This document shows, piece after piece, positions 35,377 to 46,774 of a DNA stretch of 64,000 bases (position 1 is its first letter; each line of letters opens with the position of its first letter). The position numbers and the translations under genes were made by a program. Origin of the DNA: Ascaphus truei (lineage: Eukaryota; Chordata; Amphibia; Anura; Ascaphidae); assembly GCA_036426205.1 (NCBI GenBank), contig CM071568.1:232830530-232894529 (forward strand), in the 5' to 3' direction. The notes under the pieces are model-generated. The model saw nothing but the letters and a program-made list of their open reading frames with translations. It searched no databases and was not told the DNA's origin.

Positions 35377-35561
35377 CAGGGGTGGCCAACTTCAGTCTTC
35401 AAGGGCCCCCAACACATCAGGTTTTAAGGATTTCCCTGCATCAGCACAGGCTGCTCATTCAAAATGACTGAGCCACTTATTGCGCCACCTGTGCTGAGGC
35501 ATGGATATTCCTAATACCTGACCTGTTGGTGGCCATTGAGGACTGGAGTTGGCCACCTCTG
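35377..35561. mobile_element. palindromic hAT-type MITE
   Basis: 185 bp with ends CAGGGGTGGCCAAC and (reverse) CAGAGGTGGCCAAC. Perfect 8-bp duplication ATCTAAAC at 35369-35376 and 35562-35569. Related in plan to the MITE at 2609. Confidence 0.88.
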
Positions 35562-35569
35562 ATCTAAAC

Positions 35570-36110
35570 CCACAACACTCAAGAAATAACAAATGCAGCA
35601 GTTTGTGAGGTAATGAAGCTCAGCTAGTTCCAATGACTGGGAAGTAGCTGGAACGTTGGTTTCTACACAGACGAGGGTTTCACGCGTATATTCTAGGGTA
35701 GTTATCTTAGGCAATTTAAGGGGTAGATCCTCAAGTCATTACATTTTTAACGTAACATTATCAAATTTTAACGTACAGTATCTATATCCGTAACGCTTAT
35801 CCCCAAAGGTGCTTAGCTCTACGATGTTCAGCCATTTTCATAAAAAATAACGGAACGATAAATTGTAGCGGATGTTAGGCTTCTTCATATGCAAATCATA
35901 TGGTAATGAGCAGTTTACCTAACTATGGAGACCCTCAGATCTCTGTTAATGTTAGCACATGGGAATAACGCAACAATATTTAGCACCTGACAAAAGTTGC
36001 TCTCACTCACTGCCAAATCCTGGGGAGCATTGTATTATTTCTACACATTTCCTACAAGGTAAAAGGGTAGATCTTAAGTGGTACCCATATGAATGGAGAG
36101 TGTAGGATTT
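35570..36110. other. intergenic, no gene recognised
   Basis: No signature seen. Confidence 0.5.
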
Positions 36111-36119
36111 AACCCTTAC

Positions 36120-36826
36120 ATTACATGTGTTATACTGGAACATATACAGTAAATGGCTGAAATTTGTATATAGTTATCATATCCCCTCTCAGATGCCTCT
36201 TTTCTAATGTAAATACATCTAATTTAGCTAGCCTCTCCTCACAAGTTAGATTGTCCATCCCCTTTTTTAATTTGGTGGCTCTTCTCTGAACTTTCTCTAG
36301 TTCCATAATGTCTTTTCTAAGGAGTAGTGCCCAAATCCTTTATAAAGGGGCATAATTATGTTTACTTCCCTTCCATCCATTGCCCGTTTAATGCAAGATA
36401 AGATCTTGTTTGCCTTTGTAGCTACTGTATGACTTTGGGCACTATTACTAAGCCTGCATCTACAAGCACTCCCAAATACTTCTCCATCAATGATTCCCCC
36501 CATTTATCCCCATTTAATTTGTAAGTCGTCTGTTTATTCTTGCTTCCCAAATGCATAACCTTACATTTATCTATATTAAATCTCATTTGGCATTTACCTG
36601 CCCAAGTATCCAGTCTCTCCAAGCCCATCTGAAGAGAAATGACATCCTGCTCTGATTCTACTACCTTACACAATTTAGTATCATCAGCAAAGATGGAGAC
36701 TTTGCTTTCGATGCCAACCTAAAGGTCGTTAATAAACAAATTAAAAAGCAGGGGTCCCAGTACCGATCCCTGAGGTACTCCACTCACGACCCTAGGCCAA
36801 CTAGAAAAAGTTCCATTTATGACAAC
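36120..36826 (-). pseudogene. CR1-like LINE, 3' part of reverse transcriptase
   Basis: On the minus strand, from high to low coordinates: a VPQGS-like segment near 36780, then KVVESEQDVISLQMGLERLD, TWAGKCQMRFNIDKCKVMHL, a KYLGVLVD segment, KANKILSCIKRAMDGRE, and across a frame change LEKVQRRATKLKKGMDNLT and EERLAKLD...LRGDMITIYK. This is the C-terminal reverse-transcriptase region of CR1/L2-type LINEs. The rest of the same LINE lies at 42165-42640, split off by element C. Confidence 0.85.
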
Positions 36827-37377
36827 TGTGACAGGGTGAATGAACGTCACCAGACATATGCCTGGAAAACCTATGTTTAGGCTTGCAGTGCAGCAGTGAC
36901 GAGGTTATGTTGAGAAGGGCTGCTTAATTAGTCTGATCCCAGCTGCATAATCAAGGTGTTAAAACCTCAGGCTGTACACACATGCAAGAGAGCTGGTGAG
37001 GAGACAGGACTGAAAGTGCTGAAGAGATTACTGCTGTAAGGTCTGTGGGGCAAAGTACATGTGTGAGGAACTGTCTGTCTCCTGCATACAAAGAGAAGCT
37101 GCCTTATTTTGTTTTGTCTGCTAAAGAGAAGCTATTTTGTTCTGTCTGCTAAAAATAAGCTATTTTGTTTTGTCTGCTGAAGAAGAAGCTATTTTCATTT
37201 GTTTGCTGATGAGAAGCTATTTGTTTTTGGTGTGCTGTATGTTTTAAGGCTCAAATAAATAAGCCTTATCCAAAGAACCCGTGTGTGTGGTTGCATGTAC
37301 CCTGCAACATATGGTGTCAAGAAGTGCCGGGATTTTGAAAGGCCCCTGCAGTTAAAGGGCCACACACATACACAAGA

Positions 37378-38454
37378 ATGAGAAAAATGGAAGAATTTTT
37401 AAAAGAGTTTCTGTGCGAGCAGACCAGACAGCAGGGACAGTTAATGCAGGAGCAGGCCCGGCTACAAGCAGAGAGAGATGAAAGACTATTGCAGCAGCAA
37501 ACCCAGCTCCTAACCCAGCATCAGGTAGCACAGGAGGAGCGGATGGCCAAGCTGCTGACCCAATTCCAGGGGTCTGCCAGTCCAGAACTTGCAAACAAAC
37601 CCCCGGTCCTCCTGAGGAAAATGGCTCCGAACGAGGATCCAGAGGCTTTTTTACTGACATTTCAAAGGGTTGCCGAAGCTCAGGGCTGGGCTGCAGATCG
37701 CTGGGCCACTGCTTTGGCCCCGCTCCTTATAGGAGAAGCCAAGGCCTCATATCAGGGCATCCCTGCAGATCAGGCAATGGACTATCGACAAGTAAAAGCC
37801 GCCATACTGGATCGCTTAGGTCTGACCCCAGAGACCTACCGGCAGCAGTTCCGGAACATGAAGTACACCGCTAAGGTGAGACCCCGGGTCCTCGCTCAGC
37901 AGTTATTGGACTTGTGTACGCGCTGAATACAACCCGAGGAGTGCACTAAGGAGGCAATTCTTGAGCAGGTGGTTTTGGAACAATTTCTACAGATAATACC
38001 CCCTTCCGCACACTCGTGGGTAAAACGCCACGCTGCTGAAACCCTAGCTTTGGCGGTCCGACTCGTGGAGAACTTCCTTGGGGCTGAGGAGCAGGCGAGT
38101 GTCCTGGACCCGACGGATCCAACTCCACCGGCACTTGCGGACGCCCAAAGAGGGAGGTCGGATCAATGGGGAACCTAAGGCCCATCCACGCGCAACCGCC
38201 AAGTCCAACGGAAGGAGCAGTCGTTCCAGCAAGGGCGGAGACCAAATGCTGGTCCCCACCGAGACCCTCATCTACTTCCTGATGTCGGCTCATCGCAAAA
38301 TGAGAGGAACTTCCGAGGATGTCGCCCACGGGACCCACCGGATGCCTGGTCTCCAGTATGCGGTCCAGCAGAGCGCTATCCACGGCCCCCTCCTACGAGG
38401 GAACCCTCTCCATGTTCCGCCTTCGGAGAGCAAGGCCACCGGCATGTGGACTGT
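37378..38454 (+). pseudogene. element C Gag with SCAN-progenitor capsid
   Basis: The frame starts with a Gln/Glu-rich coiled coil (residues 1-65), then PPVLLRKMAPNEDPEAFLLT and the capsid. The capsid C-terminal half (PETYRQQFRNMKY, then EAILEQVVLEQFLQIIP and HSWVKRHAAETLALAVRLVE) has the SCAN signature. Published work derives the vertebrate SCAN domain from Gmr1-like Gypsy Gag. A TGA at 37924-37926 (where SCAN has Trp) and a TAA at 38176-38178 interrupt the frame. A nucleocapsid knuckle CSAFGEQGHRHVDC follows at 38413-38454 in the same frame, with Phe in place of the second Cys. Confidence 0.85.
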
Positions 38455-39595
38455 CCACGGATGGATTGTTCATTCAGCAGGACCGTCGCCTCGGCTTTCA
38501 CGGGAGAGGACTACAGGCCCTGGCTGCTTCCAGCCCAGGTTGGGGGAAAAACTGTCCAGGCCCTTGTAGATTTGGGCTCTGGGAAAACTCTGGTCTTCCG
38601 GGGACTGTTACCGCCTAACGTGTGTTCTTTTGACTCTCCATGGAGCATAGAATGTATACACGGCAATGTAAGACGGTATCTGACATCCAAAATCCGGCTA
38701 CAGGTAAAGGGTCAGGAGGCCTACCTCGAAGTAGGAGTCGCTCCTTGGCTTCCTGCCCCCGTTGTGCTCGGCCGGGACTGGCCTTTCTTTTTGGACCTAA
38801 TGGCCCCAGTCTCTCACAAGGAGCCTTATTCTGTGGCTCAGGAGAACCCTGGAAAACTGTTCCCCTTCTCGGCAGACCTTTTCCCCAGCCAACACCGGGT
38901 TCCAAAGACTCGGAAGCAAAGACGCTCCGACAAACAGGACTGGTTGCAGAAATCTGGGTCTCCAGGTGACCATTCTAGTAGCCAGAGGTCACAAGTGATG
39001 GCTGGGGATGGCCAGAGGGAGGGGGATATGGGCTCTGGAGATTTACCAGACCTATACCTCCCTGACTTTCGCCAGAGGCAAAGGGAAGACCCAGTCCTTG
39101 CTAGACAGTATGACAAGGTGGTAAAAAGTGATGAGCAGATTTTAAATGCACAGGGGGTGATAGTATTCCCCCATTTTGAATTATCAAATGATATCCTGTA
39201 TAGGGTGAATAGGCAGACACAAACAGGGGAAGTCACCGGACAGATATTGGTTCCCAAGGTGTTTGTTAAATCTGTGTTCACTCTAGCCCATACTGTCCCT
39301 TGGGGTGGTCACCTGGGCAGGAATAAAACATTGGACCGTATTTCGTCCCGATTCTATTGGCCAGGGATGCATAGTGATATTGCTAAGTTATGTGCGGCAT
39401 AGTGTGTGTGCCAGCTAACTAGTCTGAAGGGACAAAAACCAGTCCCTTTGGTTCCTCTACCTTTGGTGTCAGTTCCCTTTGAGAGGATTGGGGTAGACTT
39501 GGTAGGACCTCTAGAACCTTCTGCGAGAGGACACCGGTTTATTCTTGTAATAGTTGACATGCAACAAGGTATCCTGAGGCGTTCCCCCTGAGAAC
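38455..39595 (+). pseudogene. element C protease and integrase N-terminal half
   Basis: Continuous in frame with the knuckle. The protease motif reads ALVDLGSGKTLVF, with Leu where the active site usually has Ser or Thr (D-S/T-G). Further on lies the integrase zinc-binding region (AHTVPWGGHLGRNKTLDRIS, FYWPGMHSDIAKLC) with a TAG at 39403-39405, then PFERIGVDLVGPLEPSARGH containing the first catalytic Asp. A frameshift near 39590 moves the rest of integrase to another frame. Confidence 0.85.
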
Positions 39596-39623
39596 AGCAA
39601 CAGCGAAGCAAGTAGCCAACAAG

Positions 39624-41429
39624 TTGTTGGAGCTGTTCTCACGGGTTGGACTTCTCCAGGTTATGTTGACATACCAAGGTACACATTTTATGGCTAAACT
39701 GATGCAGGATGTCTTAAAATTACTAGAGGTCAAGTCGGTTCGGACATCGGTCTACCATCCACAGACTGACGGATTGGTGGAAAGATTTAACCGAACTCTA
39801 AAAGGGATGCTGAGGAAATTTGTAGATTCAGAGAAGAAAGCCTGGGATGAACTTCTCCCTTTTCTGCTGTTTGCAGTGCGGGAAGTTCCCAAGGCCTCCA
39901 CGGGATTCTCTCCATTTGAACTGCTGTATGGCCGCCAACTCCGGGGTATCCTAGATCTCCTAAAGGAGTCCTGGGAGGAACAGCAGTCCCCTTCTAAGAA
40001 TACCCTGCAATATGTACTAGACCTTAGGAAGCGCCTAGATGTGGTCGGCCATTTTGCCAGGGAGAATCTAAGATCAGCCCAGGACAGCCAGGAGAGACAT
40101 TACAATCAGAATGCTCGCATCAGAGTGTTTCACTCAGGAGACCAGGTGATGTTATTGTTACCCAGTTGTGAGAGCAAACTCCTAGCCAAATGGCAGGGCC
40201 CATTCGAAGTACTCCGCCGCACGGGTGATGTGGATTACGAGATCGCTCAACCAGGGTCCAGGAAGGGTAAACAAATTTACCATGTGAATTTGCTGAAACC
40301 CTGGAAGATGCAGCAGGCTCTATTCATCCACCCGGTGGAGGAGGAAATGGACTTGGGTCCTCAGCCCCAACGGGAGAACATCATGGGTGACGATAAAATC
40401 CCAATGGGTAAACAGTTGTCCTCTGAACAAAAAGGGGACTTGTTAGAAATAATTACACAATTCCCTGATGTTTTTTCTGATTTGCCAGGGCAAACTAATT
40501 TAATTTCACATATGATTGAGACAGCACCTGGGGTAAAAGTACGTTCCCGTCCTTATACGTTGCCTGAAAGTCATAGGGCCCTGGTAGAGGAGGTACAAGA
40601 AATGTTACACTTAGGAGTGATTGAGGAATCATGCAGTGAGTGGTGTAGTCCACTAGTTATGGTCCCTAAACCCGATGGGAAGGTAAGATTTTGTGTGGAC
40701 CTCCGAAAGGTCAATGCGGTCTCCAAGTTTGACGCATATCCGATGCCAAGGGTGGACGAGTTAATTGACGCCCTTGGTAACCCGGAATATATATCCACGC
40801 TGGACTTAACAAAAGTATACTGGAAAATACCTTTAGAGGAAAAGTCCAAATGCAAAACAGCCTTTGCCACTCCCATGGGTTTATACCAGTTTGTGACAAT
40901 GCCATTTGGACTGCAAGGAGCCCCAGCCACATTTCAGAGACTCATGGATAAAGTGCTGAGACCTCATAGGGCTTATGCCGCAGCCTACCTAGATGACATT
41001 GTCATTTATAGTAAACACTGGCGGGCCCATCTAAATAGGCTGAAAGCAGTCCTCAAATCTCTAAGAGAGGCAGGGCTCACAGCTAACCCTAAGAAATGTG
41101 CCTTAGGTAAGGCGGAAATCAAATACTTAGGATATGCAGTGGGAGGTGGAAAAGTAAGGCCACTAGCCGACAATGTAGTTGCCCTAAAAGAAGTTCCGAC
41201 CCCCCCAAACAAAAACGCAGGTACGTTCTCTGCTGGGTTTAGCAGGGTACTATCAGTGGTCATCCCCAACTACTCGGAAGTTGCAGCCCCATTAACGGAC
41301 CTCACAAAAAAGTCCGTCCGTACACAAGTGGTATGGTCAAGGGAGTGTCAGAGAGCCTTCGAGGACAAAAAAGGTGTCTATCAGAGGGTCCCGTCTTTAG
41401 AAGCCCAGACTTCAACAGGCCTTTTGTAG
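39624..41429 (+). pseudogene. element C integrase C-terminal half and reverse transcriptase (601-codon open frame)
   Basis: Long open frame. First part: integrase with LTYQGTHFM (catalytic Asp of D-Q-G replaced by Tyr), SVYHPQTDGLVERFN (Glu kept) and the GPF-type module KWQGPFEVLRRTGDVDYEI ending at YHVNLLKPW. Second part: reverse transcriptase from about 40400 with VIEESCSEWCSPLVMVPKPD, GKVRFCVDLRKVNAVSKFDA, MPFGLQGAPATFQRLMDKVL and the intact catalytic AAYLDDIVIYSK (about 40978), then KYLGYAVGGGKVRP. Frameshifts near 41220 and 41360 break the connection into RNase H. Integrase before reverse transcriptase is unusual for Ty3/Gypsy and defines the Gmr1 group. Confidence 0.9.
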
Positions 41430-41842
41430 TGCAAACCGATGCATCAGAGATAGGGCTAGGGGCAGTGTTGTCCCAACAGTTTGAGGGAGTGGAACATCCG
41501 ATCCTTTTTCTGAGTAGGAAATTGTTCCCGAGGGAAAAAAACTACTCAGTGATTGAGAAGGAGTGCCTCGCAGTAAAGTGGGCAATCGAGGCTTTGAGGC
41601 ATTACCTGGCAGGAGTCCATTTTACTCTGGTGACGGACCATGCTCCATTAAAGTGGTTAAATAGCATGAAGGACTCCAATGCTAGATTGACCAGGTGGTA
41701 TATGGCCCTCCAACCCCTCTCATTTGAGATTCAGCACAGGCCTGGAAAAGAAAATGCAAATGCTGACTTCTTTTCTAGAGAAGGGGTGGAGGATCGGGCT
41801 TCAGCCGTGCGTGGCCCCAGCCACACACTTACAGGGGAGGAA
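41333..41842 (+). pseudogene. element C RNase H
   Basis: A frame offset from reverse transcriptase. FVVQTDASEIGLGAVLSQQF, NYSVIEKECLAVKWAIEALR, TLVTDHAPLKWLNS and HRPGKENANADFFSR give the RNase H landmarks with the Asp, Glu and Asp residues in place. The frame runs into the right LTR. Confidence 0.85.
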
Positions 41843-42164
41843 TGTGACAGGGTGAATGAACGTCACCAGCCATATGCCTGGAAAACTTATGTTTAGGCTT
41901 GCAGTGCAGCAGTGACAAGGTTAAGTTGAGAAGGGCTGCTTAATTAGTCTGCCCCAGCTGCATAATCAAGGTGTTAAAACCCCAGGCTGTACACACATGC
42001 AAGAGAGCTGTTGAGGATACAGGACTGAAAGTGCTGAAGAGATTACTGCTGTAAGGTGTGTGGTGCAAAGTACATGTGTGAGGAACTATCTGTCTCCTGC
42101 ATACAAAGAGAAGCTGCCTTATTTTTGTTTTGTCTGCTAAAGAGAAGCTATTTTGTTCTGTATA

Positions 42165-42640
42165 CTATAAAAATATAGGCACCACATCTGCTTTACGCCA
42201 ATTTTGTGGTACTGAGCCTTTGGAAATGGAGTCCTTGAATATTAAATATAATGGTTTGGCTATTACTGAACTTAACTCCTTGAGAACTCTTGGATCTTTG
42301 CCATCGAGGCCAGGTGCCTTATTTACTTTAAGTTTTTCAAGCCGCCAATGAACTTGTTCCTCAGTTAACCAATTGGTCATTAATATGGAGGTTGTGGCTT
42401 CCTCCTGCGGCAATACTATTGAAATTGATTCTTCCCTGGTAAACACAGAGGCAAAGAATTTGTTTAATTCCGCTGCTGTTTCCTTATCTCTAATAATCTG
42501 CCTGACGATCTCACACTGAAAGGGTCCTATATTTTCTTTTCTCATTTTTTTGTTATTAAGGTACTTAAAGAACTTTTAGGGTTGATCTTACTTTCTATTG
42601 CAATCCCTTTTTCATTATCCATTTTTAAAGATGGATAATG
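42165..42640 (-). pseudogene. CR1-like LINE, 5' part of reverse transcriptase
   Basis: Minus strand: ENIGPFQCEIVRQIIRDKET, AAELNKFFASVFTREES, KLKVNKAPGLDGKDPRVLKE and SVPQNWRKADVVPIF. These are the N-terminal reverse-transcriptase motifs of CR1/L2 LINEs. The next several hundred bases of the domain (YRPIS to VPQGS) are absent from both this piece and the piece at 36120-36826. Confidence 0.85.
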
Positions 42641-42965
42641 AAAGTTGAAGTTGAAAACTTTTTGAGATAATGATACTCTTTAAATGTTTCTTAAATTAGT
42701 GTTATTGTGATTAGTGAGCAGTTTTATGGTCCTGAAATAGGCAAGGGATCACTTTATACTTATTGCAGTAAGGGATCAATGTGGAAGGCATGGCCTATAT
42801 TGTTTTCTAATCTTATGAGGGCACATATGTAATTCTCCTCACCTGTATGTGTGAGTGCACTGCTAATAAGACAGTGTTTCTTCTGATATTCTAGGTTGTG
42901 TCTAAAGTGACATGTAAACAAGAGATTGATATCTAGTGTATTATATTGTATACTGTATGTACTCT
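42641..42965. other. intergenic, no gene recognised
   Basis: AT-rich, no signature. Confidence 0.5.
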
Positions 42966-42969
42966 AATT

Positions 42970-43404
42970 TCACTTACCAGGTCATGGAGTCCACTAACCC
43001 AGGTAGTCCCACAACCTGGGAGTGTGCAATCACTGAACTGACCAACTCCTCCATCTGGGTCAGGTTCAAGGGGACAGGTGAACCTCCTCCAGTCTTCCTT
43101 GCCTCTGCAGCATGATCCGCCAATTGTTTATTTACTTTGGCATTACTTTCCGCCCATCGCTTTTTTAGCATATCAATGGTGCTGACAATATTGCCCAGAG
43201 CGCTAATGTGCTGCAGCATGGGGCCCCAAATGTGCTCCTTTTCAGCTGTGTTTGCCTTCTGGCAAAGAGCCCCATTAATTTTGTGTGGCTAGCCAACACA
43301 CCTTCTATTAAAATTGCCAGCCCCTCTTCATTAAACTTACGGCTTCTTATTCTGCCTGTCCTAGCAGCAGTCCCAGCAGTGGAGGTAGACGTTTGGTGAG
43401 CCAT
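42970..43404 (-). pseudogene. Harbinger Myb/SANT-like DNA-binding protein relic
   Basis: Minus strand, two frames: RKFNEEGLAILIEGVLASHT, KLMGLF, then after a frameshift near 43200 STIDMLKKRWAESNAKVNKQ and ARKTGGGSPVPLNLTQMEEL, VSSVIAHSQVVGLPGLVDS. The order (Myb-like helix segment, KKRW, TGGGSP, VxG) is that of the second protein of PIF/Harbinger transposons and its relatives such as NAIF1. The transposase itself was not found nearby. Confidence 0.75.
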
Positions 43405-44510
43405 CTCTACTGTATAGCAGTGGAAAATGGATGAGGTTTGGATGAGTTGGGCCTGTGTATTTATTTGAAATTGTTACATGCTCATGGGCGCAGTGTTAGG
43501 GGCGCAGTGCTAAGGGCACAATAATACGTAATGCATCACTAACTGACGTTCACTAAAAACACTCTTTCCCAATGCACATGTGCAGTGTATTTTTTAACAC
43601 ATCTGAACACTACGATAATCCACGTTCATCCACGTAATGTTATGACATGCGTTTTTCTAAGACACAATATTTTGGAATCTCATTAGCTTTGAGGGTCCAC
43701 ATTAACAATAATAAGAAAAATAATGTGCATTCCTTATTTAGTGAACGTCACATTATTAGAAAATAGCAGCCTTCTGAGGTTCTACCATTAATTCACTTAA
43801 TTGATCCAAGTAATTCAACTGATGTGCAATCATTCCCCTAAAAACTCCTCTTTGGTCAATTATATATTACATCTGACTTGATTCTTAGCCTGTGGTTACC
43901 GTATGTATAAACTTGAATTGATGAGCGTATTATTGTCTGTGCCACAGATGTGAGGCATTTATAACTAAGGTCAATTTTCCATGCTACATAAAGTATGTAT
44001 CCACATCTGGGGCGCAGAGAAAATGGCTAACCCACCAATTGTAATTAGAGATGCTCACTTGACCCCATCTTTTGGTTTTGCTTCTAAACAAAATGTGGGT
44101 TTATGGGGAAAATATGAATTTGATGAAAAAAAAAAATAACGTCATGTAATCTGAAGCAGTTTTTTTGTTTCCTATTTGTCATATAATTTACAATCTATTT
44201 AGCAACAATAATGATAACGTTACTCATAGGTATCAAGATTAACCCCCTGTTCTCTTACCCCCTTATGACCTCATGTATTACAGTTTATTACAGTTGCATA
44301 CTCAGTTGCTAATGTTAAGTCAATGCCCACAAACTTGTACACTACTCTAATTAATGAAAAACACCTTCTCACATGCTATAAAAAAAATAGTGCATGTCTT
44401 TCTGCCTGGAAATCATGTTACAAAAGCCATTTAAAAGAATTGTTGAATGTACTTTAACATCATAAGCACATCATTGAGGTACCAATTAAGAATTATCTAA
44501 TATTGTGCAA
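43405..44510. other. intergenic, no gene recognised
   Basis: No coding signature. It may include the rest of the Harbinger relic near 43405-43700. Confidence 0.45.
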
Positions 44511-44519
44511 TGTTCGATA

Positions 44520-46750
44520 ATTAAGGCAAACTTTGGCTCCACATACCTTGGAGTGATGGAGTCCACATTTTGCAGTCTCCTTGGATGACTGGCAGCTCCT
44601 CAACTGGGTAGGGAAGGAGTTGGAGGATTGCAAAGGGCAATTAGGATACACTGTGTGAATGCCACCGGCCAAAGCCCTCCAGGATGCTCTTGGTATAGTA
44701 CTACTTCCAACCCCTCCATGCTGGCATCCACATGTAGTATGTACGACTTTTGTGGATGAGTGAAGGCTTGCACCGGGCGCTAGTGAGAAATGTCTTTGCA
44801 CGTTTGAATGCCTCTTCGCACTCAGTTGTCCACCTATTTCCTAAAGGCTCATGCATTTTGATATAGGTCTGACTAGTGGTACTGATAGATATGCGGCATC
44901 CCCGCGTCAGTGGATATCCTTTGGTTAGTTGCGTCAGTGGTTGTATTATCGATGAGAAATTTTTCACAAACCATCTGTAGTACCCACAGAATCCCAGGAA
45001 AGACCGTAGTTCAGGTACAGTAGTTGTCTGGGCCTAGGCCAAGAGGAAATAGCTTCTAATTATGAGGCATCTGCAGCTACCCCTTCTTCAGACAGGATGT
45101 GTCCAACATAGGTGACAGACGTCCGGCAAAAGTGATTTATCCACTGACAATTTTAATCCGCCTTCTCTCAGTCGGTCCAGTACTTTCATTAGTCGAGCTT
45201 CATGTTCCTCTAAGGTTCTTCCAAAAACAATGATGTCATCCAGATATTCTAGCACCTCTAGCAAGTTCACATCTCCTACTACATGTTCATTAGGCCTCGG
45301 TCCCGCTGCGCTCGTTGGCGCGGGCGGCGGGTCGCGAGTTCCCCACCAGCAGGGGAATCCTCGCGAGCCGGTCCCGGTCCCCCCTGGCTGCACAGAGCAC
45401 TACACGCTGTAGCGCGTCAGCCGCTGGAGACACCAGAGAATGGTGTTTTCTAGCGTTGACGCGTGACGTGTGTGGCTGTGAGCCAATGGGGAGGGGAGGC
45501 TTCGGGAGGAGGAGAGGCTTTGGGGAGCGGGGAGGAGTGTGGAGTGAAAGCAGGTGAGTGCCTTTCTCTGTGTGTGTGTCTGAGTGCGTGCCTGCCTCTG
45601 TCTGTGTGTCTGTGTGTGTGTGTGTGTGTGTGTGTATGAGTGCGTGAGTGCCTGCCTGTGTGTGCGCGCGTGTGTGTGTGTATGAGTGCGTGAGTGCCTG
45701 CCTGTGTGTGTGTGTGTGCGCGTGTATGAATGAGTGCCTGCGTGTGTGTGTTTAAACTTACCTTCCAGCTCCAGCCCGAGTCCGTGGAGGGAGGGGGGGA
45801 GAGTAGCGGGTCCCTCCGCTCAAGCCACGCCCCCCCTCCCTGTCAAACCGCCCACCTCCCGCCCCCCGCTCCCTACAGACCGCAGATCGCGGTCTGTGTA
45901 TCTCAGCGCACCGCCTGTCAGCAGCGCAGGTGCGCTGACTCTGGGAGCGGGGCCTTAGCCTAAGTCTCTGGAACATGGCTGGGGCCCCTGACACTCCTTG
46001 AAGCATGCGTTCAAATTTTTAGAAACCCAGTGGGCATATAAAAGCAGTTTTGTTTATTTCTTGTTTGCACATTGGAATCTGGTAATATCCACTACAAAGA
46101 TTCAAGACCAAAAACCAGTTGCTTCCTGTGAGACAGTCTAAATCGTCTTCTATACGAGGCATAGTGTACTGGTCTGGAATTATCCTCTTATTCAAGGTGC
46201 GTTAGTTTATGCACATTCTTACAGACCCATTTTTCTTCTGAGCTACTACAATGGGAGAAGCATATGGGCTACAAAATTCAGAGATTATTCCTGCTTCCAT
46301 CAATTCTTGTAGGTGTTGCCTCACGTTGTCTATGTCAGCTGGTGCTATTTTTCGTGACCCGTCACAAATGGGCAACTATCGTGCATACGTATCTGATGCT
46401 CTACTCCTTTTGCTTTCCCCACATCCCAGTCTCCCGTGGAGAAGACTTTTGGCCTTCATGCCATCTTTTCCCGCAGACGTGTCTTCCAGTATTCTGGAGC
46501 AGTGCTATTATCGTGCCTTTTCGTACCAACACATCATGGGCAGTCTCGTTTCTCACTTCCATTTTCACTGTCTCCACCTTTCTGATGGGCAAAGTCAATA
46601 CTCTGCTTTTTATCAAATGTCCTCAAGGGGTACTCTCCTTGAAATGGGATATCTATCATGAGGGTGGACCCATCTATCTTCCGCAACAGATGTACTGTTC
46701 CTGTCATCCTCTATATACTATTGGGGGGCACACGGACCGGGCGAATTCCC
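44520..46750 (-). pseudogene. element D reverse transcriptase, split by a MITE
   Basis: From high to low coordinates: a CPLGF-like segment and MLQGVSGAPAMFQRL (about 46010-45965), then the MITE, then LEVLEYLDDIIVFGRTLEEH and RLMKVLDRLREGGLKLSVDK (45270-45130) with the catalytic YLDD intact. Next come MKNFSSIIQPLTQLTKGYPL, EPLGNRWTTECEEAFKRAKT (44970-44800) and an LYQEHPGGLWPVAF-like RNase H start (about 44690). Stops and frameshifts are frequent. Confidence 0.85.
45293..45954. mobile_element. Harbinger-type GC-rich MITE inside element D
   Basis: 662 bp, GC-rich, with an internal (GT)n tract (45570-45750). Ends GGCCTCGGTCCCGC and, in reverse, GGCCCCGCTCCC. TTA flanks both sides (45290-45292, 45955-45957), as for PIF/Harbinger. 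It interrupts the reverse transcriptase between APAMFQRL and the YLDD segment. Confidence 0.75.
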
Positions 46751-46774
46751 ATCCAAGTAATTTCTGCTAAGGGT

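Larger units (their letters stand above)
36827..42161 (+). mobile_element. element C: Gmr1-like Ty3/Gypsy retrotransposon
   Basis: Left LTR 36827-37309 (483 bp, TGTGACAGGG...GCAACA). Right LTR from 41843, cut short at about 42161. The LTR has AATAAA at 37254-37259 and 4-5 tandem units of about 31 bp built on GAGAAGCTATTTTGTT. The primer site TGGTGTCAAGAAGTGCCGGG at 37312 resembles the tRNA-Leu site of element B with small indels. A purine tract ACAGGGGAGGAA (41831-41842) precedes the right LTR. The pol order is protease, integrase, reverse transcriptase, RNase H, which is the Gmr1 arrangement. It is inserted in a minus-strand LINE. Confidence 0.9.
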
